NCBI RefSeq assembly: GCF_001544295.1
Contig: NZ_BCQF01000005.1
Coordinates: 57,533 to 121,532, forward strand
Source of the DNA: Enterococcus pseudoavium NBRC 100491
GTDB lineage: Bacteria; Bacillota; Bacilli; Lactobacillales; Enterococcaceae
Direction: 5' to 3'
Length of the DNA stretch: 64,000 nucleotides
The notes under the pieces are model-generated. The model was given only the letters and a program-made list of their open reading frames with translations, did not search any database and had not been told where the DNA came from. The first letter of the stretch is position 1, and each line of letters starts with the position of its first letter. The translations under genes were made by a program, and so were the position numbers. Below are positions 8,064 through 17,224 of the stretch, piece after piece.

Positions 8064-8849
8064 TTAAAATTTTCGAAAACGCTGGTAACGTTGTTCAATC
8101 AATTCAGCCGCTGAAAGCTGTGCTAAATCAGTGATTTTTTCGATCAATGCTTTTTGCAGCATTTGAATGATTTTATCCTCACTGAGTTTTTTGCCCTTCA
8201 GCGTTTCCGGAATCACCCGATCGATCACATCCAAATCTAGTAATTCAGCTGCGGTGATTTTCATCAGCTCAGCTGCCTCGTCGGCTCGTTTGCCATCTTT
8301 CCAAAGGATCGAAGCAAAACCTTCTGGCGAAAGAATCGCGTAAATACTGTATTCCATCATCCAAACTTCATCGGCTACCGCCAAGGCCAAAGCTCCGCCG
8401 CTACCGCCTTCACCAGTCACAATCGAAATAATTGGGACTTGCAAATCAGACATTTCCATAAGGTTACGGGCAATTGCTTCCCCTTCACCACGTTCTTCAG
8501 CTTCAACCCCGCAGAAGGCTCCCGGTGTATTTACAAAACAAATCACCGGCCGTTTAAACTTTTCAGCTTGTTTCATTAAACGCAAGGCTTTGCGATAACC
8601 TTCCGGATTGGGTTGACCAAAATTACGAGCCATGTTTTCTTTCAGATCGTTTCCTTTTTGAATACCGATTACCGTGACCGGTTTTCCTGCAAGTCTTGCG
8701 ATCCCACCAACAATGGCCGGATCATCACCAAATAAGCGATCACCGTGGCACTCCTGAAAATCGGTAAAAACTTTTGCAAAATAATCAAGACTCGTCAAAC
8801 GATCTTGGTGTCGCGCTAATTTTACAATTTCGCCAGCAGTTAGACTCAT
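8064..8849 (-). CDS. accA: Acetyl-CoA carboxylase carboxyltransferase subunit alpha
   Basis: AccA pairs with AccD to move the carboxyl group from biotin to acetyl-CoA, giving malonyl-CoA. The 261-residue sequence has [29 protein letters not shown] [20 protein letters not shown] and the glycine-rich [20 protein letters not shown]. It is the short Lactobacillales form, lacking the long N-terminal helix region of E. coli AccA. It overlaps accD by four bases (ATGA), consistent with equal expression of the two subunits. It is the last gene of the operon. Confidence 0.95.
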   Translation of the reverse strand: MSLTAGEIVKLARHQDRLTSLDYFAKVFTDFQECHGDRLFGDDPAIVGGIARLAGKPVTVIGIQKGNDLKENMARNFGQPNPEGYRKALRLMKQAEKFKRPVICFVNTPGAFCGVEAEERGEGEAIARNLMEMSDLQVPIISIVTGEGGSGGALALAVADEVWMMEYSIYAILSPEGFASILWKDGKRADEAAELMKITAAELLDLDVIDRVIPETLKGKKLSEDKIIQMLQKALIEKITDLAQLSAAELIEQRYQRFRKF

Positions 8850-9715
8850 TTATCACACCAGCCTTTCTGTTGATGAAGTGCTAATAATTGCGTCAAACGC
8901 TCTCGCAACTCTAACCGAGGAACGATTTGGTCGATAAAACCATGTTGCAGCAAAAACTCGGCCTTCTGAAAATCATCCGGTAGCTGCTGACGAATCGTCT
9001 GCTCGATCACGCGCCGTCCGGCAAAACCAACTAGCGTTTGCGGTTCGGCTAAAATGATATCGCCTTCCATCGCAAAGCTGGCAGTAACTCCGCCGGTCGT
9101 TGGATCGGTTAAGACCGTCAAATACAGTAAACCGGCATTACTATGGCGCTTGACTGCTGCTGAGATTTTCGCCATCTGCATCAATGAAAAAATCCCTTCT
9201 TGCATCCGAGCACCGCCGGAAGCCGTAAATAGAACCACCGGTAATTTTTCAACGACGGCTTTTTCAAACAGTCGGGTAATTTTTTCCCCTACAACGGTTC
9301 CCATACTACCCATGATAAAATTGGCATCCATCACACCAATCGCCACCGGCTGCTGATTGATCAAGGCTTTCCCCGTCAAGACGGCTTCATCAAGTCCGTT
9401 CTTTTCCTTCATTTTATCGATTTTAGCCAAATAATCCGGAAAATCGATCGGATTTTTTTGGACTAAGTCGTTATCCCAATCAACAAAACTTTTTTCATCG
9501 ATTGTTAACGCCAAGCGTTCCCACGCACTGATTCGGAAGCTGTAGCCACAATGGGGACAAACTTTCTCCGCACCCATCTCTTTTTTATAAAGGGTTCGTT
9601 TACAGTTTGGACATTTCGCCCACATGTCGTCTGGTACGGCTGGTTTCGTTGTCGGTACACTGTCGCGGTTAGGATTAATCCGAATGTAGTTTTTTTTCTT
9701 ATTAAAAAGTCCCAC
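8846..9715 (-). CDS. accD: Acetyl-CoA carboxylase carboxyltransferase subunit beta
   Basis: AccD, 289 residues. The N-terminal zinc ribbon (CPNCKRTL then CPHCGYSF) is intact, followed by the crotonase-like carboxyltransferase core with [12 protein letters not shown] and [12 protein letters not shown]. It starts at GTG 9713-9715, fixed by AGGAGGAATTTAG upstream. It is translationally coupled to accA. Confidence 0.95.
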   Translation of the reverse strand: MGLFNKKKNYIRINPNRDSVPTTKPAVPDDMWAKCPNCKRTLYKKEMGAEKVCPHCGYSFRISAWERLALTIDEKSFVDWDNDLVQKNPIDFPDYLAKIDKMKEKNGLDEAVLTGKALINQQPVAIGVMDANFIMGSMGTVVGEKITRLFEKAVVEKLPVVLFTASGGARMQEGIFSLMQMAKISAAVKRHSNAGLLYLTVLTDPTTGGVTASFAMEGDIILAEPQTLVGFAGRRVIEQTIRQQLPDDFQKAEFLLQHGFIDQIVPRLELRERLTQLLALHQQKGWCDK

Positions 9716-9726
9716 CTAAATTCCTC

Positions 9727-11097
9727 CTACTCGCTTTGCTGCCACTCAGGTAAAAATATTTTTTGTAAGAAACTTGTATCATAGTCGCCAAATAATACAT
9801 TTGGATGACTGATCAAGTCCATTTGAAACTCGACATTCGTGATAACGCCGTCAGAAACAAATTCACCCAAGGCACGTTGCATCTTCATTAAAGCATCGAA
9901 ACGGTCTTCCCCGTGAACGATGATCTTGGCAATCATTGAATCGTAATAGGGTGGAATCGTCACGCCACTATACATCGCACTGTCAACCCGCAATCCTAAA
10001 CCGCCGCTCGGCAGAAGCAAGGTTTTGATCTTACCCGGTGAAGGTGCAAAGTTGAAAGCAGGATTTTCTGCATTGATCCGACATTCGATGGAGTGACCAT
10101 GAAACTTCACATCTTCTTGCTTTAATCCGAGTGGTTCTCCCGCGGCGATTTTAATTTGTTTCTTCACGATGTCAATTCCTGTGATCATTTCAGTAATTGG
10201 ATGTTCTACCTGAATCCGAGTATTCATCTCCATAAAATAGAAGTGGCCTGCTTCATCACGTAAAAATTCAATCGTACCGGCACTTTCATAATTTACCGCT
10301 TGACCAGCCTTAACTGCAATTTCTCCCAACATTTGGCGGTTTTCTTCACCGATCACAACGGATGGGGCTTCTTCTAAAACTTTTTGATTGTTCCGTTGTA
10401 AAGAGCAATCACGTTCGCCGAGATGAATCACATTCCCTTGTTGATCACCTAGAATCTGAACTTCGATATGACGAGCTGGATAGATAATTTTTTCCATATA
10501 CATCGCGTCATCACCAAAAGCTGCTTTAGCTTCTGATTTTGCTGATAAAAAGTTTGCTTCTAGTTCTTTTTTCGAAGGAACTTTACGAATCCCTTTACCG
10601 CCACCGCCAGCTGCGGCTTTCAGCATGACCGGATAACCGATCTTATCGGCTAAAGCTTCCGCTTCGGCTAACGTATTGATCGCACCGTCACTTCCAGGAA
10701 TCACCGGTACTCCAGCTTTTTGCATCAATTGACGAGCATGGATCTTATTCCCCATCGCATCAATCGTTTTTTCACTTGGACCAATGAACTTGATATTGCA
10801 TTCAGCACACATCGTCGCAAACAGACTATTTTCAGACAAGAAACCAAAACCGGGATGAATCGCTTCAGCATTCGTCACGATTGCCGCGCTTAAGATTTCC
10901 TGCATATTTAAATATGATTCACTCGAACGTGCGGGCCCGATACAAATGGCTTCATCTGCCATCTCGGTATGCAACGCTTCTTTATCCGCCTCCGAATAGA
11001 CCGCGACTGTCTGAATGCCTAATTCACGACAAGCCCGGATGATACGAACGGCGATTTCGCCACGATTGGCGATCAAAATTTTTGAAAACATCGACAT
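9727..11097 (-). CDS. accC: Biotin carboxylase subunit of acetyl-CoA carboxylase
   Basis: AccC carboxylates biotin on AccB with ATP and bicarbonate. The 456-residue protein shows ILIANRGEIAVRIIRACREL, the ATP-grasp glycine loop KAAAGGGGKGIR, and EMNTRIQVEHPITEMITG. The ATG at 11097 abuts the fabZ stop (TAGATG); a second ATG two codons in (11091) is equally plausible. The length is usual for AccC. Confidence 0.95.
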   Translation of the reverse strand: MSMFSKILIANRGEIAVRIIRACRELGIQTVAVYSEADKEALHTEMADEAICIGPARSSESYLNMQEILSAAIVTNAEAIHPGFGFLSENSLFATMCAECNIKFIGPSEKTIDAMGNKIHARQLMQKAGVPVIPGSDGAINTLAEAEALADKIGYPVMLKAAAGGGGKGIRKVPSKKELEANFLSAKSEAKAAFGDDAMYMEKIIYPARHIEVQILGDQQGNVIHLGERDCSLQRNNQKVLEEAPSVVIGEENRQMLGEIAVKAGQAVNYESAGTIEFLRDEAGHFYFMEMNTRIQVEHPITEMITGIDIVKKQIKIAAGEPLGLKQEDVKFHGHSIECRINAENPAFNFAPSPGKIKTLLLPSGGLGLRVDSAMYSGVTIPPYYDSMIAKIIVHGEDRFDALMKMQRALGEFVSDGVITNVEFQMDLISHPNVLFGDYDTSFLQKIFLPEWQQSE

Positions 11098-11520
11098 CTA
11101 TCCAATCATAAAAGTCAGTTCAGCTTCAGCAACTTTTTTACCATCGACATAGGCAATCCCTTTGCCACAACCTGCTGAAGAACGGACTTTTGTTAATTCT
11201 ACATCTAAGACTAAGGTATCGCCAGGAACCACTTTTTTACGGAATTTTGCTTTATCGATTCCGCCGAAATAAGCCGTTTTCCCTTTGAATTCTTCCATTG
11301 ATAACAAGGCCACAGCTCCTGCTTGAGCCATCGCTTCAACGATTAGAACACCCGGCATTACTGGTTCGTGGGGGAAATGACCTTGGAAAAAGGGCTCATT
11401 GACCGAAACATTTTTCTTGGCCTTGATACTTTTACCTGCTTCTAATTCTTCCACACGGTCGATCAATAACATCGGATAGCGATGCGGGATGATTTCTTTG
11501 ATTTCTTCAATTGTTAACAT
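11098..11520 (-). CDS. fabZ: 3-hydroxyacyl-ACP dehydratase FabZ
   Basis: Hot-dog fold dehydratase of 140 residues with the catalytic histidine motif [20 protein letters not shown], next to [13 protein letters not shown]. It dehydrates 3-hydroxyacyl-ACP to trans-2-enoyl-ACP. It lies between accB and accC as in E. faecalis. In that species a second dehydratase/isomerase, FabN, is encoded elsewhere and makes unsaturated chains; this copy cannot be assigned isomerase activity from sequence alone. Confidence 0.94.
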   Translation of the reverse strand: MLTIEEIKEIIPHRYPMLLIDRVEELEAGKSIKAKKNVSVNEPFFQGHFPHEPVMPGVLIVEAMAQAGAVALLSMEEFKGKTAYFGGIDKAKFRKKVVPGDTLVLDVELTKVRSSAGCGKGIAYVDGKKVAEAELTFMIG

Positions 11521-11532
11521 CTGTTTTTCCTC

Positions 11533-12000
11533 CTAGCTAATACGAAATAGTGGTTGACCATATTCAACAACGTCTTCATTTTCCACCAAAATCTCAGTGA
11601 TGATCCCGTCATAATCACTGGTAATCTCATTTAACAGTTTCATCGCTTCGATGATACAGACGGTCTCCCCCTGTTTAACCGGATCGCCAACAGCTTTGTA
11701 TGCTGCTTGCTCTGGCGACGGCTGCAAGTAAACGATCCCGACGATCGGTGACGTGATGACTTTCCCTTCACCTTTACTCGCAACGACCGGCACGGGCTCT
11801 GAGTCCATCGGCGCTGCAGAAGCAAGTGGGGCTGCTGACGCTGTTTCTACAGATTGCTCAACTTGGACGGGTGCCGCGGTTTGACGACTCGTCTGATTTT
11901 TATTCATGTATAATTCAAAACTGCCTTCACGTAAATCAAATTCGGTCAAGCTAGAATCGTTGAACTGATTCAGCAGTTCTTTGATTTCTTTGATTTCCAT
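11533..12000 (-). CDS. accB: Biotin carboxyl carrier protein of acetyl-CoA carboxylase
   Basis: AccB, 155 residues. It has an N-terminal helix-rich segment, an Ala/Pro/Val-rich linker (about residues 40-75) and a C-terminal biotinyl domain with the biotinylated lysine in EAMKLLNEI (K121). It carries carboxybiotin between AccC and AccA/AccD. It lies four bases after fabF. Confidence 0.95.
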   Translation of the reverse strand: MEIKEIKELLNQFNDSSLTEFDLREGSFELYMNKNQTSRQTAAPVQVEQSVETASAAPLASAAPMDSEPVPVVASKGEGKVITSPIVGIVYLQPSPEQAAYKAVGDPVKQGETVCIIEAMKLLNEITSDYDGIITEILVENEDVVEYGQPLFRIS

Positions 12001-12003
12001 TCA

Positions 12004-13230
12004 TTATGCCTCCCAGCGTTTCAAGCAGATCACCGCATTGTGACCGCCAAAACCTAGTGAATTACTTACCGCGTAATTTACTGGAGTTGCTTTTGCTTCG
12101 TTCACAACGACATTTGCTTTGATTTCTGGATCTACTTCATTGATATTCGCAGTTGGCGGGATAAACTGATGCTGTAAAGACATCAATGATGCAACTGCTT
12201 CGACACCGCCAGCGCCACCTAATAAATGTCCCGTCAATGATTTCGTGCTGCTGACATACGCATTTTCAGTTAAAGCCGCTTCGATTGCTTTACTTTCTGC
12301 TTTATCATTGGCTTGTGTACTCGTGCCATGAGCATTGACATAGTTAACTTCTTCAGGTTGAATCCCCGCTTCTTTGATTGCTTCTGTGATCGCTCTTGCT
12401 GCACCTTCACCATCTGGAGATGGAGCGGTCATATGGTAGGCGTCACAAGTCGCACCATAGCCAACGATTTCGCCAAGAATATTCGCCCCGCGTTTTTGCG
12501 CATGTTCTAAAGATTCTAAAACTAGAACACCCGCGCCTTCTCCCATCACGAAGCCGTTACGGTCTTTATCAAATGGAATCGATGCATGAGCTGGATCTTC
12601 TGACGTGCTTAAAGCGGTCAATGCTGCAAAGCCTGAGATACCAATCTTATTGATGCAAGATTCCGCTCCCCCGGCAATGATCACATCAGAATATCCATGT
12701 TTGATATTCCGGAATGCTTCACCGATTGAATGCGTTCCACTGGCACAAGCCGTTACCGTACTTGTACAAATACCTTTCGCCCCAATCCGTAATGCCACGT
12801 TTCCAGCCGCCATATTGACGATCGCTAATGGTACGAACATTGGTGAGACCCGTGCTGGGCCTTTTTTATCCATCTTAATGACTTGGTCTTGGATCGTTCC
12901 TAGACCGCCGACACCAGAACCGATCATGACACCAAAGCGCTCCATGTCTTCTTCTTCGGTCTTGATACCACTCATTTCTAGCGCTTCAAGCGCAGAATAA
13001 ATCGCATATAACGAATACGTCTCCATCCGTTTAGTATCTTTTTTGACAAAATATTTTTCCAATGGAAAATCTTTAACTTCCCCCACAACACTGATACCTG
13101 TTTCGCTGGCATCAAAACGCGTGATCGGGCCAAGGCCATGATTGCCTTCTTTTAAATTCTTTAAAAAGGTTGCTTCATCATTGCCAATCGGTGAGGCAAC
13201 ACCAAAACCTGTAATTACGACACGATTCAT
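12004..13230 (-). CDS. fabF: Beta-ketoacyl-ACP synthase II FabF
   Basis: Condensing enzyme of 408 residues elongating acyl-ACP with malonyl-ACP. The catalytic triad is visible: Cys162 in TACASGTHSIG, His in NAHGTSTQAND, His in TKSLTGHLLGGAGG, and the C-terminal NSLGFGGHNAV. It is transcribed after fabG with a 17-base gap. It is the full-length family size. Confidence 0.96.
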   Translation of the reverse strand: MNRVVITGFGVASPIGNDEATFLKNLKEGNHGLGPITRFDASETGISVVGEVKDFPLEKYFVKKDTKRMETYSLYAIYSALEALEMSGIKTEEEDMERFGVMIGSGVGGLGTIQDQVIKMDKKGPARVSPMFVPLAIVNMAAGNVALRIGAKGICTSTVTACASGTHSIGEAFRNIKHGYSDVIIAGGAESCINKIGISGFAALTALSTSEDPAHASIPFDKDRNGFVMGEGAGVLVLESLEHAQKRGANILGEIVGYGATCDAYHMTAPSPDGEGAARAITEAIKEAGIQPEEVNYVNAHGTSTQANDKAESKAIEAALTENAYVSSTKSLTGHLLGGAGGVEAVASLMSLQHQFIPPTANINEVDPEIKANVVVNEAKATPVNYAVSNSLGFGGHNAVICLKRWEA

Positions 13231-13247
13231 TTTCTTCCGTCCTTTCT

Positions 13248-13979
13248 CTACATGACCATTCCGCCATCAACGTTCAAGACTTGACCGGTGATGTAACTGT
13301 TTTGGGCTAAGAATAATGCCGCATTTGCGACGTCTTCGACACTACCAAAACATTTTAAAGGGATCTGACCTTCCATTTGTTCTTTGACTTTCTCATTCAA
13401 TTCAGCAGTCATATCCGTTTTGATAAAACCTGGCGCAATGGCATTACAAGTGATTCCTCGCGGAGCAACTTCCCGGGCCACAGCCTTGGTAAATCCAATG
13501 ACACCCGCTTTACTTGCGGCATAATTGCTTTGACCAACATTTCCGATCAAACCGACTACACTAGAAAGATTGATGATTACGCCAGCGCGTTTTTTCATCA
13601 TTTTCTTCAAGACTTGTTGGGTCATGTTGAATGTTCCCTTCAAGTTAATTGCCATCACTGCATCAAAATCTTCCGGTTTCATACGTAAAAGTAATTGATC
13701 CTTGGTGATACCGGCGTTGTTGATCAAAATATCAATCGAACCTAACGTTTCTTCGCATATTTTGATCATTTTACCAGCGTCATCAAAAGAACTGATATCC
13801 CCGCAAATACTAGTACATTTCACACCAAAAGCTTCAATTTCAGTAATTTTTTCTGTTGGAATCTCATTACGGCCGTTTAATACGATATTAGCTCCTGCTT
13901 GCGCGAAAGCCTTCGCAATTCCCCAACCAATTCCACGGCTACTGCCGGTAATAAAGACTGTTTTATTCGTTAGTTCCAT
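13248..13979 (-). CDS. fabG: 3-oxoacyl-ACP reductase FabG
   Basis: SDR enzyme of 243 residues that reduces 3-ketoacyl-ACP with NADPH. It has the cofactor loop TGSSRGIGWGIA, the NNAG motif, and the catalytic Ser and YxxxK in SSVVGLIGNVGQSNYAASKAG-type sequence. It lies between fabD and fabF. The ATG has AGGAGGTTCGA upstream. Confidence 0.95.
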   Translation of the reverse strand: MELTNKTVFITGSSRGIGWGIAKAFAQAGANIVLNGRNEIPTEKITEIEAFGVKCTSICGDISSFDDAGKMIKICEETLGSIDILINNAGITKDQLLLRMKPEDFDAVMAINLKGTFNMTQQVLKKMMKKRAGVIINLSSVVGLIGNVGQSNYAASKAGVIGFTKAVAREVAPRGITCNAIAPGFIKTDMTAELNEKVKEQMEGQIPLKCFGSVEDVANAALFLAQNSYITGQVLNVDGGMVM

Positions 13980-14033
13980 TCGAACCTCCTGTATCGTTAT
14001 AAAGAACGTCTCACTCCATATTCGAGCTTGTGT

Positions 14034-14957
14034 TTAGCTTAAAAATGCAATCGTTTCTGCCAAAGTCTGACTGTTTTCTACTCGACTTGTTGCTAAACTG
14101 CGATCAATTTTTTTGATAAATCCAGTCAATGTTTTCCCTGGTCCAATCTCGACCAGCTGTTCAATGCTCAACTCTTTTAACGTCAAGACACTGTCGCTAA
14201 AACGGACGGGGGACATGACTTGCTTGGTTAATAATTCCACAATCTCTGTTTGAGGCATCACTTTAGCCGTCGTGTTAGAGATCACCGGAATCTGCATTTC
14301 ACTAAAGGAAATTGTCTGTAACACTTCATTCAACCGTTTGCTGGCCGGTTCCAATAATGCCGTATGGAAAGGCCCGCTGACATTCAACGGGATCATCCGT
14401 TTTGTTCCAGCAGCTTGCAATAATTCTTCCGCTTTTTCGACCGCAGCGACTTCGCCACCAATCACGATTTGTTGCGGAGTATTATAGTTTGCCGGTGAAA
14501 CAATTCCAAGATCTGAGGCTTGTTTACAGCAGTCCTCAATGACTTCTGCTGCTGTGTTCATGACTGCTACCATTTTGCCACTACCCGTTGGGGCCGCCTC
14601 ACTCATAAATTGACCTCGTTTATGGACGAGCTGTACTCCATCACTAAATGCTAGTGCACCAGAGGCAACTAACGCGGTATATTCTCCTAAACTCAAACCA
14701 GCCACTGCATCTGCGTGAAAGCCTTTTTCCGTTAACACGCGTAAAAAAGCAGTGCTGACCGTCAAAATTGCCGGCTGCGTATATTTTGTTTCGTTAAGCT
14801 GGTCATTTTCCGCAAAACATAAATCTTCCATCGAAAAACCAAGCAAATCACTGGCTTCTTCAAAGGTTTCTTTTACGATTTTCTCCTGCTGGTATAACTC
14901 TTTGCCCATTCCGACATATTGAGCGCCCTGCCCGCTAAACAAGAATGCTGTTTTCAT
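14034..14957 (-). CDS. fabD: Malonyl-CoA:ACP transacylase FabD
   Basis: FabD loads malonyl groups on ACP. The 307-residue protein shows FLFSGQGAQYVGMG, the nucleophile serine in GLSLGEYTALVASG and the active-site histidine in SGPFHTALL. It is separated from acpP by 64 bases holding a strong stem-loop. In E. faecalis fabK lies at that position; here it is absent. Confidence 0.95.
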   Translation of the reverse strand: MKTAFLFSGQGAQYVGMGKELYQQEKIVKETFEEASDLLGFSMEDLCFAENDQLNETKYTQPAILTVSTAFLRVLTEKGFHADAVAGLSLGEYTALVASGALAFSDGVQLVHKRGQFMSEAAPTGSGKMVAVMNTAAEVIEDCCKQASDLGIVSPANYNTPQQIVIGGEVAAVEKAEELLQAAGTKRMIPLNVSGPFHTALLEPASKRLNEVLQTISFSEMQIPVISNTTAKVMPQTEIVELLTKQVMSPVRFSDSVLTLKELSIEQLVEIGPGKTLTGFIKKIDRSLATSRVENSQTLAETIAFLS

Positions 14958-14977
14958 GATCGTCTCCTAATAGCAGG

Positions 14978-15004
14978 AAAGGCCAGGCCTTACGCCTAGC
15001 CTTT
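14978..15004 (-). promoter_or_regulatory. Stem-loop between acpP and fabD
   Basis: Minus strand arms AAAGGCTAGGC and GCCTGGCCTTT (11 pairs, one G.U) around a five-base loop. No T-run follows, so it is not a canonical terminator. It could stabilise the acpP-containing transcript, act as a processing site or partly attenuate transcription into fabD. It sits exactly where fabK lies in E. faecalis. Confidence 0.6.
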
Positions 15005-15021
15005 TCCCGAAATTTTATTAA

Positions 15022-15249
15022 TTAAGCGTTTTGTTGTTTTTCAACGTATTCAACTAAATCTTTAACTGTTGTGATGCCGTCTTCAGTTTCAATCTTCACA
15101 TCAAATTCGTCTTCGATTTCGTTGATGATTTGGAATAGGTCCAAGCTATCCGCTTCAAGATCTTCTTGGATGTTTGTTTCTAATTTTACTGCTTCTTTTT
15201 CTACTCCTAGTTCTTCTACGATAATGTCTTGGATTTTTTCGAATGTCAT
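15022..15249 (-). CDS. acpP: Acyl carrier protein
   Basis: A 75-residue acidic carrier protein with the phosphopantetheine attachment serine S35 in [19 protein letters not shown]. It shuttles growing acyl chains between the Fab enzymes encoded in the same operon. It lies 52 bases downstream of fabH; that gap is T-rich and shows no clear promoter or FabT palindrome of its own. Confidence 0.96.
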   Translation of the reverse strand: MTFEKIQDIIVEELGVEKEAVKLETNIQEDLEADSLDLFQIINEIEDEFDVKIETEDGITTVKDLVEYVEKQQNA

Positions 15250-15301
15250 AAGTTGGTTCCTCCGATAATTTTAAGTTTTAGTTTTTATATTTTTAACAAA
15301 C

Positions 15302-16264
15302 TTACAGCTGGATTAGTAGGTTGCCCCACGCTAAACCACCGCCGTAGCCCGTTAATACCACTTTTTGTTTTCCATCTAAAGATAGAATTTTTGCTTCAAT
15401 CAACTCGTCCAATAAAATGGGAATACTAGCGGCCGAAGTGTTCCCATAATTCATCAAATTCATGGGGAATTTTTCAAGCGGCTCATGCATTTTACGAGCG
15501 ATCTTCTCAATGATTCGTTTATTAGCTTGATGCAGCAGATAATAATCAACTGGCTCATCACCAATAAATTCCTTCAAACTTTTGGTCACATCATTTAAAG
15601 CAAAGTTCCAGATTCCACGACCATCCATTGCTAAAGCCGTACTAATTTCCGGCCCTTCATGGAAAATCGTCTTGTTTGGTCGAAATCCTGCAGTCAATGC
15701 ATTGGCCCGTTCGCCATCTGCTCGCAACATTTGCTTTATAATGGAAGGTTCGGGACTTTCAGCTAATAAAACTCCGGCTGCCCCGTCTCCAAATAATACG
15801 GCCGAAGAGCGATCATGCCAATCTAATAGCTTCGATGTTTTTTCACCGCCGATGACGATTCCCCGCTTCATTCCGCCGCGAATAAAATTCTCAGCAGTTG
15901 CTAAGGCATAAACAAATCCCGCACACGCGGCACTCACGTCAAAAGCCAGCGCTTGTTTCGCACCAAGCTGTCCTTGGACCTGGCAAGCGACTGAAGGCGA
16001 TGTGTAATCCGGCGACATGGTTGCCACGATGATGAAATCTAACTTCATCGGATCGATGTCGGCTTTCTTCACTAATTTCTTAGCAACTTCCAAACACAGA
16101 TCTGACGTGTTTTCACTTTCCGCAATATGCCGCTGCTTGATGCCGGTCCGTGATTGAATCCATTCATCGGATGTTTCCATCCACTCCGCTAAATCATCAT
16201 TGGTCACGACTTTTTCAGGCAAGTAGCGAGCCGTTGCGATTATTTTTCCGAAGCCCATACTCAT
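15302..16264 (-). CDS. fabH: Beta-ketoacyl-ACP synthase III FabH
   Basis: FabH starts fatty-acid synthesis by condensing an acyl-CoA with malonyl-ACP. The 320-residue sequence has the catalytic Cys114 in SAACAGFVYALA, His in LLHQANKRI and Asn in MNYGNTSAASIP. It overlaps fabT by four bases (ATGA). An ATG two codons downstream (16258) is an alternative start. Confidence 0.95.
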   Translation of the reverse strand: MSMGFGKIIATARYLPEKVVTNDDLAEWMETSDEWIQSRTGIKQRHIAESENTSDLCLEVAKKLVKKADIDPMKLDFIIVATMSPDYTSPSVACQVQGQLGAKQALAFDVSAACAGFVYALATAENFIRGGMKRGIVIGGEKTSKLLDWHDRSSAVLFGDGAAGVLLAESPEPSIIKQMLRADGERANALTAGFRPNKTIFHEGPEISTALAMDGRGIWNFALNDVTKSLKEFIGDEPVDYYLLHQANKRIIEKIARKMHEPLEKFPMNLMNYGNTSAASIPILLDELIEAKILSLDGKQKVVLTGYGGGLAWGNLLIQL

Positions 16265-16701
16265 TTGATCTCCTCTAAATAGCTATATAAATTTACGAGC
16301 GCTTTTAAGAAGACTTCTTGTTCTTCCGTATTCAGATCCTTAATCGCACTTTTCACCATTTCATGATGAAAATGTTGATGAATGCGAAAGACCAGTCGAC
16401 CTTTTTTCGTTAAGCCCAGCTTAACGACCCTGCGGTCATCTTCACTACGGATGCGTTCTACATAGCCCTTTTTCACTAAACGATTGATTGATGTCGTAAG
16501 CGTTCCGACTGTCACTAGTAATTCTCTAGCAACTTCCGTCGTCGTTTTTTTCTTATACATCCCGATCGCGTCAATGGTATGCATCTCCGTAATCGTCAAA
16601 TCGCTAAATTGTGATTTTTTTAGTTCGTTTTCTTCAATCGACAATACATCGTTGAAAATTGAAACTAAATAGGTATTTAATTCTTCCCAGTTTCTTTCCA
16701 T
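16261..16701 (-). CDS. fabT: FabT, MarR-family repressor of fatty-acid biosynthesis
   Basis: MarR-type winged-helix regulator of 146 residues: TTTEVARELLVTVGTLTTSI is the recognition-helix region and RIRSEDDRRVVKLGLTKKG the wing. In streptococci and enterococci FabT, with long-chain acyl-ACP as corepressor, represses the fab operon. Being the first gene and having two FabT palindromes over its promoter (16716-16748) makes autoregulation likely. Confidence 0.93.
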   Translation of the reverse strand: MERNWEELNTYLVSIFNDVLSIEENELKKSQFSDLTITEMHTIDAIGMYKKKTTTEVARELLVTVGTLTTSINRLVKKGYVERIRSEDDRRVVKLGLTKKGRLVFRIHQHFHHEMVKSAIKDLNTEEQEVFLKALVNLYSYLEEIK

Positions 16702-16715
16702 GTCCTCACCTAATT

Positions 16716-16748
16716 AGTTTGATTATCAAATCATTTGATGTTCAAACT
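16716..16748 (-). promoter_or_regulatory. Tandem FabT operator palindromes
   Basis: Two near-identical sites: AGTTTGATTATCAAAT (16716-16731) and, on the minus strand, AGTTTGAACATCAAAT (16733-16748). Both match the known streptococcal/enterococcal FabT box. Their centres are 16 bases apart and the upstream one touches the -10 of the fab promoter, a position suited to repression. Confidence 0.88.
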
Positions 16749-16774
16749 ATATCTTATTTTTTTTCTGAATGCAA
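16746..16774 (-). promoter_or_regulatory. Promoter of the fabT-accA operon
   Basis: Minus strand TTGCAT (16769-16774), a 17-base spacer, TATAGT (16746-16751). It is overlapped at its downstream edge by a FabT palindrome. From here left to the orphan terminator (16962), about 190 bases hold nothing else recognisable. Confidence 0.8.
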
Positions 16775-16954
16775 CAACATTTTTTCAATTAAACAAAAAT
16801 TAATGATTGTAACAAAACGCCTTTTAATTTCTACTTCCAGTCTAAATACTTTGATGGCCAAACAAAGTTCTGACCTCACTGAGCTTGATCCCCTTCCTTT
16901 CTGAGACGTGTATTTCATTGCTGACTGTTAAAACAGCTAAATTTAAAAAAATAA

Positions 16955-16984
16955 ACAAAAAAATAAGCGGGGCATCCGCTTATT
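16955..16984 (-). terminator. Orphan intrinsic terminator
   Basis: Minus strand AATAAGCGG-ATGCC-CCGCTTATT followed by TTTTTTTG. The ykuJ gene upstream already has its own terminator at 17197-17224, so this one implies a separate short transcript from 16.98-17.2 kb. Confidence 0.8.
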
Positions 16985-17010
16985 AAATTTATCGATACAG
17001 CGAAATCGGC

Positions 17011-17142
17011 TTACGATCGGTAATAAATTAAACAAAATCCAGCATGTTTCACTTTAGCGATGAGTTGCTCAAACATTCTTAGCCAAAGTTTCAGAATCAA
17101 TGGATACATTTCAACTTCAAAACTCCATGAACCGCAAGGCAT
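17011..17142 (-). CDS. Possible small ORF or sRNA region ahead of an orphan terminator
   Basis: A 43-residue open reading frame begins MPCGSWSFEVEMYPLIL and ends CLIYYRS. It is basic and hydrophobic with no domain I recognise. No convincing ribosome site is present: GATGGAGC touches the ATG. The upstream sequence forms GCTCC-TATGAT-GGAGC. It may be a small protein, a non-coding RNA or a decayed intergenic repeat. Support for coding is weak; support for a discrete transcribed unit is better because of the dedicated terminator. Confidence 0.3.
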   Translation of the reverse strand: MPCGSWSFEVEMYPLILKLWLRMFEQLIAKVKHAGFCLIYYRS

Positions 17143-17196
17143 GCTCCATCATAGGAGCGGTGAATTCCGGTACACATATATCTATCCAAAAAAAGA

Positions 17197-17224
17197 ACAA
17201 AAAAAACGGGTTATCCCCGTTTTA
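17197..17224 (-). terminator. Terminator of ykuJ
   Basis: Minus strand AAACGGGG-ATAA-CCCGTTT-type hairpin followed by eight T. It starts immediately behind the ykuJ stop codon. Confidence 0.85.

Noticed and set aside
16261..16701. Generic MarR regulator of drug resistance
   Set aside because: Its place at the head of the fab operon and the two FabT boxes make FabT the better call.
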